Below are positions 58,101 through 64,000 of a stretch of DNA of 64,000 nucleotides, in pieces (position 1 is the stretch's first letter; each line of letters starts with the position of its first letter). Source of the stretch: Sorghum bicolor (lineage: Eukaryota; Streptophyta; Magnoliopsida; Poales; Poaceae). A program made the position numbers and the translations under genes. The DNA is taken from the NCBI RefSeq assembly GCF_000003195.3, contig NC_012876.2:43814619-43878618 (forward strand), in the 5' to 3' direction. Under the pieces are notes generated by a model that searched no databases, was not told where the DNA came from, and saw only the letters and a list, made by a program, of their open reading frames with translations.

Positions 58101-61100
58101 GATATGAAACCGTGCAATTTATTTTATTTTTTTGATATTTTTCTTTTAGTTAGTAGCACCAAAGGAGTAACCACAGTAAATTTGAGCTTAAACAAGTGAA
58201 AGACATGGCCTGCGGAATTTTTTGAAGATTGTGAAAAATGTGAAAAAAAACATTACGAGGTGAAAACTCAAACTTTAGAGGTGAATTTTGAGGTTCTAAA
58301 ATTTTCAAACCCGCCAATGGAGGGGATAGAGAGATCCAAAAAAATTTTCGAATCAATTTTGATATATGGAACGTTGAAATCGGAGTTCGTATGCGAAAGT
58401 TATGGCTATTTTACGAACGGACTACGAATTAGAGGACAAAACAGTCTGAAAGTCTGAAAAATCTGCGGTTGTGGCTAGAAATTGATGGAAACGGTGGGGA
58501 AAAACACACGAACTGGACTCTAACAAGGCCTAACCAGCAACAAGACCTCAACAAGAACACAAACTCAACACTGCAGACTCTGAAACTGAAATATGCAAAG
58601 GCTATGGCGCGAAAGGGTTGTAGGACACGAAAATGATATAGCACTGGACTTATGGTACGAACACAAGAACACTCGAAACTAAGGGTAGATGTAAACCTAA
58701 TGGTATACCTAAAGCTTTGATTACCACTTGATGAGAACAAGGGTGGGCCGATCTTCTCAAAGGTTCTAGTAACTCTCGATTTGATGGAGACGACACACAA
58801 ATCGATCCGGCTTCCGAACAACACGATCCGAAACATGCAATTTTTTTTATTTTTTTTTTGATATTTTTCTTTTACTTAGGAGCACCAAAGGAGTAGCCAC
58901 AGGAAAATTGAGCTTAAACAAGTGAAAGACATGGCCTGCGGAATTTTCTGGAAATTGTGAAAAATGTGAAAAAAACATCACGAGCTGAAAACTCAAATTT
59001 CGGAAGTGAATTTGGAGGTTCTAAAATTTTCAAACCCACCAATGAGGGGACAGACAGATCTTATTTTTTTTCTAATCAATTTTGATATATGGAATGTTGA
59101 AATCGGAGTTCATATGCGAAAGTTATGGCTATTTTACGAACGGACTCCGAATTAGAGCACAAAACGGTCCGAAAGTGGGAAAAATTTGCGGCGGTGGCTA
59201 GAATTTGATGGAAACGGTGGAGAAAAATACATGAACTGGACTCTAACAAGACCTAACCACCAACAAGACTTCGACCAGGACACAAACTCAACACTGCGGA
59301 CTCTGAAACTGAAATATGCAAAGGCTATGGCGTGGAAGGGTTGTAGGACACGAAAACGATATGGCACTGGACTTATGGGACGAACACAAGAACACTCGAA
59401 ACTAAGGGTAGATGTGAACCTAACGGTATACCTAATGCTTTTATTACCACTTGATGAGAAAAAGGGTGACCTGATCTTCCAAAAGGTTCTGGTATCTCTC
59501 GATTTGGTGCAGACGAGACACAAATCGATCCGGCTTCCGAACAACATGATACGAAACAATGCAAATTTTTTCTATTTTTTTTGATATTTTTATTTTAGTT
59601 AGGAGCACCGAAGGAGTAACCACAGAGAATTTGAGCTTAAACAAGTTTAAGACATGGCCTGCGGAATTTTTTGAAGATTGTGAAAAATGTGAAAAAAAAC
59701 TTCACGGGGTGAAAACTCAAACTTTGGAGGTGAATTTGGAGGTTCTAAATTTTTTTGATCGATTTTGATATATGGAACATTGAAATCGGAGTTCGTATGC
59801 GAAAGTTAAGGCTATTTTACGATCGGACTCCGAATTAGAGGACAAAACGGTCCGAAAGTGGGAAAAATTTGCAGTGCTGGCTAGAAATTGATGGAAATGG
59901 TAGGGAAAAACACACGAACTGGACTCTAATAAGACCTAACCAGCAACAAGACGTCAACAAGAACACAAACTCAACACTGCGGACTCTGAAACTGAAATAT
60001 GCAAAGGCTATGGCGCGAAAGGGTTGTAGGACACGAAAACGAAAAAGCACTGGACTTATGGTACGAACACAAGAACACTCGAAACTAAGGGTAGATGTGA
60101 ACCTAACGGTATACTAATGCTTTTATTACCACTTGATGAGAATAAGTGTGACCTGATCTTCAAAAAGGTTCTGGTATCTCTTGATTTGGTGCAGACGAGA
60201 CACAAATCGATCCGGCTTCCGAACAACATGATACGAAACCTTGCATTTTTTTTTTATTTTTTTTAATATTTTGCTTTTAGTTAGGAGCACCGTAGGAGTA
60301 ACCACAGAAAATTTGACGTTAAACAAGTGAAAGACATGGTCTACGGAATTTTTTGAAGATTGTGAAAAATGTGAAAAAAAACTTCACGAGGTGAAAACTC
60401 AAACTTTGGAGATGAATTTTGAGGTTCTAAAATTTTCAAACCCGCCAATGGAGGGGACAGACAGATCCAAAAAGAATTTTGGATCAATTTTCATATATGG
60501 AACGTTGAAATCGGAGTTCGTATGTGAAAGTTATGGCTATTTTACGAACGGACTACGAATTAGAGGACAAAACAGTCCGAAAGGGGGAAAAATTTGCGGC
60601 AGTGGCTAGAAATTGATGGAAACAGTGGGGAAAAACACACGAACTAGACTCTAACAAAGACCTCGACCAGGACACAAACTCAACACTGCGGACTCTGAAA
60701 CTGAAATATGCAAAGGCTATGGCGCGGAAGGGTTGTAGGACAAGAAAATGATATGGTACTGGACTTATGGGACGAACACAAGAACACTCCAAACTAAGGG
60801 TAGATGTGAACCAAATGTTATACCTAAAGCTCTGATTACCACTTGATGAAAACAAGGGTGGCCCGATCTTCTGAAAGGTTCTAGTAACTCTCGATTTGGT
60901 GGAGACGAGACACAAATCGATCCGGCTTCCGAACAACATGATCCGAAAGCCTACAATTTTTTTTATTTTTTTGATGTTTTTCTTTTAGTTAGGAGCACCA
61001 AAGAAGTAACCACATAAAATTTGAGCTTAAACAAGTGAAAGAAATGGCCTGTGGAATTTTCTGAAGATTGTGAAAAATGTGAAAAAACTTCACGAGGTGA

Positions 61101-64000
61101 AAACTCAAACTTTGGAGGTGAATTTGCAGGTTCTAAAATTTTCAAACCAACCAAAAGCTAGGACACACAGATCTGAAATTTTTTTCTGATCGATTTTGAT
61201 ATATGGAACGTTGAAATCGGAGTTCGTATGTGAAAGTTATGGCTATTTTACGAACGGACTACGAATTAGAGGACAAAACAGTCCGAAAGTGGGAAAAATT
61301 TGCGGCGGTGGCTAGAAATTGATGGAAACGGTGGGGAAAAGCACACGAACTGGACTCTAATAAGACCTAACCAGCAACAAGACCTCAACAAGAACACAAA
61401 CTCAAAACTGCGGACTCTGAAACTGAAATATGCAAAGGCTATGGCGCGAAAGGGTTAGGACACGAAAACGAAATAGCACTGGACTTATGGTACGAACATA
61501 ATAACACTCAAAACTAAGGGTAGATGTGAACCTAACGGTATACCTAATGCTTTTATTACCACTTGATGAGAACAAGGGTGACCTGATCTTCCAAAAGGTT
61601 CTGGTATCTATCGATTTATTGCAGACGAGACACAAATCGATCCGGCTTCCGAACAACATGATACGAAACCCAGCAATTTTTTTTAATTTTTTTTTGATAT
61701 TTTTATTTTAGTTAGGAGCACCGTAGGAGTAACCACAGAGAATTTGAGCTTAAACAAGTTTAAGACATGGCCTGCGGAATTTTTTGAAGATTGTGAAAAA
61801 TGTGAAAAAAAACTTCACAAGGTGAAAACTCAAAATTTGGAGGTGAATTTTGAGGTTCAAAAATTTTTCAAACCCGCCAATGGAGGGGACAGACAGATCC
61901 AAAAAAAATTTTTGGATCAATTTTGATATATGGAACGTTGAAATCAGAGTTCGTATGCGAAAGTTATGGCTATTTTACGAACGGACTACGAATTAGAGGA
62001 CAAAACAGTCCGAAAGTGGGAAAAATTTGCGGTGCTGGCTAGAAATTGATGGAAATGGTAGGGAAAAACACACGAACTGGACTCTAATAAGACCTAACCA
62101 GCAACAAGACGTCAACAAGAACACAAACTCAACACTGCGGACTCTGAAACTGAAATATGCAAAGGCTATGGCGCGAAAGGGTTGTAGGACACGAAAACGA
62201 AAAAGCACTGGACTTATGGTACGAACACAAGAACACTCGAAACTAAGGGTAGATGTGAACCTAACGGTATACCTAATGCTTTTATTACCACTTGATGAGA
62301 ACAAGGGTGACCTGATCTTCAAAAAGGTTCTGGTATCTATCGATTTATTGCAGACGAGACACAAATCGATCCGGCTTCCGAACAACATGATACGAAACCC
62401 AGCAATTTTTTTTATTTTTTTTTTTGATATTTTTATTTTAGTTAGGAGCACCGTAGGAGTAACCACAGAGAATTTGAGCTTAAACAAGTTTAAGACATGG
62501 CCTGCGGAATTTTTTGAAGATTGTGAAAAATGTGAAAAAAAACTTCACGAGGTGAAAACTCAAACTTTGGAGGTGAATTTTGAGGTTCAAAAATTTTCAA
62601 ACCCGCCAATGGAGGGGACAGACAGATCCAAAAAAAAATTTTGGATCGATTTGATATATGGAACGTTGAAATCAAAGTTCGTATGCGAAAGTTATGGCTA
62701 TTTTACGAACGGACTACGAATTAGAGGACAAAACAGTCTGAAAGTGGGAAAAATTTGCGGTGGTGGCTAAAAATTGATGGAAACGGTAGGGAAAATACAC
62801 ACGAACTGGACTCTAATAAGATCTAACCAGCAACAAGACCTCAACAAGAACACAAACTCAACACTGCGGACTCTGAAACTAAAATATGCAAAGGCTATGG
62901 CGCGAAAGGGTTGTAGGACACGAAAACGAAAAAGCACTGGACTTATGGTACGAACACAAGAACACTCGAAACTAAGGGTTGATGTGAACCTAACGATATA
63001 CCTAATGCTTTTATTACCACTTGATGAGAACAAGGGTGACCTGATCTTCAAAAAGGTTCTGGTATCTCTCTATTTGGTGCAGACGAGACACAAATCGATC
63101 CGGCTTCCGAACAACATGATACGAAACCTTGCAATTTTTTTTATTTTTTTAATATTTTGCTTTTAGTTAGGAGCACCGTAGGAGTAACCACAGAAAATTT
63201 GAGCTTAAACAAGTGAAAGACATGGCCTACGGAATTTTTTGAAGATTGTGAAAAATGTGAAAAAAACATCATGAGGTGAAAACTCAAACTTTGGAGATGA
63301 ATTTTCAGGTTCTAAAATTTTCAAACCCGCCAATGGAGGGGACAGACAGATCCAAAAAGAATTTTGTATCAATTTTCATATATGGAACGTTGAAATCGGA
63401 GTTCATATGTGAAAGTTATGGCTATTTTACGAACGGACTACGAATTAGAGGACAAAACAGTCCGAAAGTGGGAAAAATTTGCGGCGGTGGCTAGAAATTG
63501 ATGGAAACGGTGGTGAAAAACACACGAACTGGACTCTAACAAAGACCTCGACTAGGACACAAACTCAACACTGCGGACTCTGAAACTGAAATATGCAAAG
63601 GCTATGGCGCGGAAGGGTTGTAGGACAGGAAAATGATATGGTACTGGACTTATGGGACGAACACAAGAACACTCCAAACTAAGGGTAGATGTGAACCTAA
63701 TGTTATACCTAAAGCTCTGATTACCACTTGATGAGAACAAGGGTGGCCCGATCTTCTGAAAGGTTCTACTAACTCTCGATTTGGTGGAGACGAGACACAA
63801 ATCGATCCGGCTTCCGAACAACATGATCCGAAACCCTACATTTTTTTTATTTTTTTGATGTTTTTCTTTTAGTTAGGAGCACCAAAGAAGTAACCACATA
63901 AAATTTGAGCTTAAACAAGTGAAAGACATGGCCTGTGGAATTATCTGAAGATTGTGAAAAATGTGAAAAAACTTCACGAGGCGAAAACTCAAACTTTGGA
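55131..64000. repeat. Tandem satellite array, right block
   Basis: The satellite resumes with the target duplication ATTAC (55131-55135) and completes the monomer begun at 39541. Further starts are at 55809, 56527, 57244, 57963, 58687, 59410, 60093, 60802, 61522, 62251, 62990 and 63687; the last runs past the window. Spacings of 683-739 bp are more variable than in the left block, and substitutions between neighbours are more frequent. Most of these monomers carry the ATTACCACTTGATGAG variant and GTTAGGAGCACC instead of GTTAGAGCACC. Confidence 0.93.
60093..64000. repeat. Tetramer-scale duplication of about 2.89 kb in the right block
   Basis: Monomers starting at 60093 and 60802 are matched by those at 62990 and 63687, offsets 2897 and 2885 bp. 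Both copies share a rare deletion near 60652 and 63542, where CTAACAAAGACCTCGAC replaces the longer normal sequence, as well as GATGTTTTTC and GAAGTAACCACAT variants. This indicates a recent four-monomer duplication. Confidence 0.7.

Noticed and set aside
62027..62770. Open frame of 247 codons in the right satellite block
   Set aside because: It crosses a monomer boundary and exists only because stops are lacking in one phase; the neighbouring monomers do not keep it.
7286..64000. CRISPR-like array of regular repeats
   Set aside because: Repeats of about 718 bp adjoin without spacers and belong to a plant satellite array.

Overview
The window looks like pericentromeric or centromere-flanking heterochromatin of a plant, most likely a grass. 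No ordinary single-copy host gene is supported. The evidence is large Ty3/gypsy LTR retrotransposons with grass-type gag, protease and integrase motifs, a Tat-like element with a spliced antisense gene, and a long tandem satellite with a monomer of about 718 bp. The species cannot be fixed from the sequence alone.

Layout. 1-404: end of an unidentified element. 405-3418 (minus strand): decayed gypsy gag, primer-binding site and 5' LTR, inserted into a second gypsy element. 3419-5618 (plus strand): that second element, with gag and two tandem protease-like domains but no reverse transcriptase or integrase, then a hairpin and polypurine tract. 5619 to about 7150: its LTR, followed by about 135 bp of junction sequence. 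7286-39578: satellite array, 46 monomer starts. 39579-55130: a solo LTR related to the one at 5619, inserted in the satellite (5-bp duplication ATTAC) and itself split by a very young 14.3-kb Tat-like retrotransposon at 40374-54639 (5-bp duplication ATTGG). 55131-64000: the satellite continues, 12 more monomer starts, past the window edge.

The satellite has higher-order structure. Three monomer classes alternate as a trimer of about 2.15 kb between roughly 13 and 28.8 kb, with a scrambled zone around a 100-N assembly gap. More diverged flanks show duplications of about 2.89 kb (four monomers).

The Tat-like element has LTRs that differ by five substitutions and one indel over about 1038 bp. 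Its gag-protease frame is open. Pol is interrupted by an in-frame TAG and by a one-base frame change between two RNase H domains. On the opposite strand, downstream of pol, six exons with five GT-AG introns join in phase to one open frame of about 1292 codons, with a TATA box upstream. This intact antisense gene inside an element with a broken pol is the most notable object in the window.

Inferred order of events: satellite amplification, insertion of an LTR element, collapse to a solo LTR, then recent insertion of the Tat-like element.
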